DNA from: Phalacrocorax aristotelis
Lineage: Eukaryota; Chordata; Aves; Suliformes; Phalacrocoracidae
Direction of reading: 5' to 3'
Assembly: GCF_949628215.1 (NCBI RefSeq)
Contig: NC_134282.1
Span: 10,414,223-10,478,222, forward strand
DNA: 64,000 bases
Below are positions 63,801 to 64,000 of this stretch, piece after piece (position 1 is the first letter of the stretch; each line of letters starts with the position of its first letter). The notes below the pieces were generated by a model. The model was given only the letters and a program-made list of their open reading frames with translations. It did no database searches and was not told the origin of the DNA. The translations under genes and the position numbers were made by a program.

Positions 63801-64000
63801 GTGAGTTAAAAGTAGAAAGACACTATTGAGCTCTTATAAAAAAAGACTGATTACTATGCCGTTTTTAGACAAAGTTGATTGCTCCAGGAACTACTGAAGT
63901 CTGATAGTTATTGTCAAAGCTGTAATGCAAACAAAAATCCACATCAAGTAACGTAGGGCAGTTGAAAGGGGTGCATTAGGCATATAATTTTTCTTTTTTT
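60884..64000 (-). other. TSC22D2: TSC22D2 intron (partial)
   Basis: Minus-strand intron upstream of the 52-nt exon; its acceptor (TTTACAG) ends at 60884. No exon, CpG island or complete repeat was recognised to the window end. Short open frames on both strands have no similarity. Confidence 0.7.

Overview
The window is a piece of amniote, almost certainly bird, nuclear DNA. Three things point that way: CR1 non-LTR retrotransposons are the only abundant repeats, the introns are compact, and six recognisable vertebrate genes lie in the order SIAH2 > ERICH6 > < SELENOT < EIF2A SERP1 > < TSC22D2. This is the mirror image of the block known from human 3q25.1. No bacterial, viral, CRISPR or operon-like content was seen. 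No previously undescribed system could be supported.

Layout. 1-4381 is the 3' part of a SIAH2 intron. 4382-4939 is the last SIAH2 coding exon, followed by its 3' UTR to about 5.88 kb. A CpG island at about 8.4-9.0 kb begins ERICH6, whose 11 coding exons (9285-19827, + strand) join in frame into a 495-residue protein. One of its introns is of GC-AG type and another holds nested CR1 copies. SELENOT runs on the minus strand (26034-32223, five coding exons, 202 residues). It has an in-frame TGA read as selenocysteine and a form-2 SECIS element about 1.9 kb past the stop codon, inside a 2.6 kb 3' UTR. EIF2A (minus, 33310-48439) has 14 coding exons that sum exactly to a 586-residue protein. EIF2A and SERP1 (+, 48784-49213, three exons, 66 residues) start head to head, 344 bp apart, in one CpG-island promoter. 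50.8-58.5 kb is intergenic, with a decayed CR1 and an unassigned CpG island at 54.15-54.79 kb. TSC22D2 contributes its last two exons (minus, 59784-60883) and 3' UTR; the window ends in its intron.

How the genes relate. SELENOT and SERP1 are ER-membrane proteins of the redox/folding and translocon-stress machinery, EIF2A is an initiator-tRNA-binding translation factor used under stress, and SIAH2 is a stress-linked ubiquitin ligase. The SELENOT and EIF2A/SERP1 promoters share the ten-base string CACGTGACGC and YY1-type GCCATCTTG sites, so some common control is possible but unproven. ERICH6 (axonemal or unknown role) and TSC22D2 (leucine-zipper regulator) are neighbours with no evident functional link.

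Exon boundaries were set by eye from GT/AG signals, reading-frame continuity and remembered family sequence. UTR ends and CpG-island limits are approximate.
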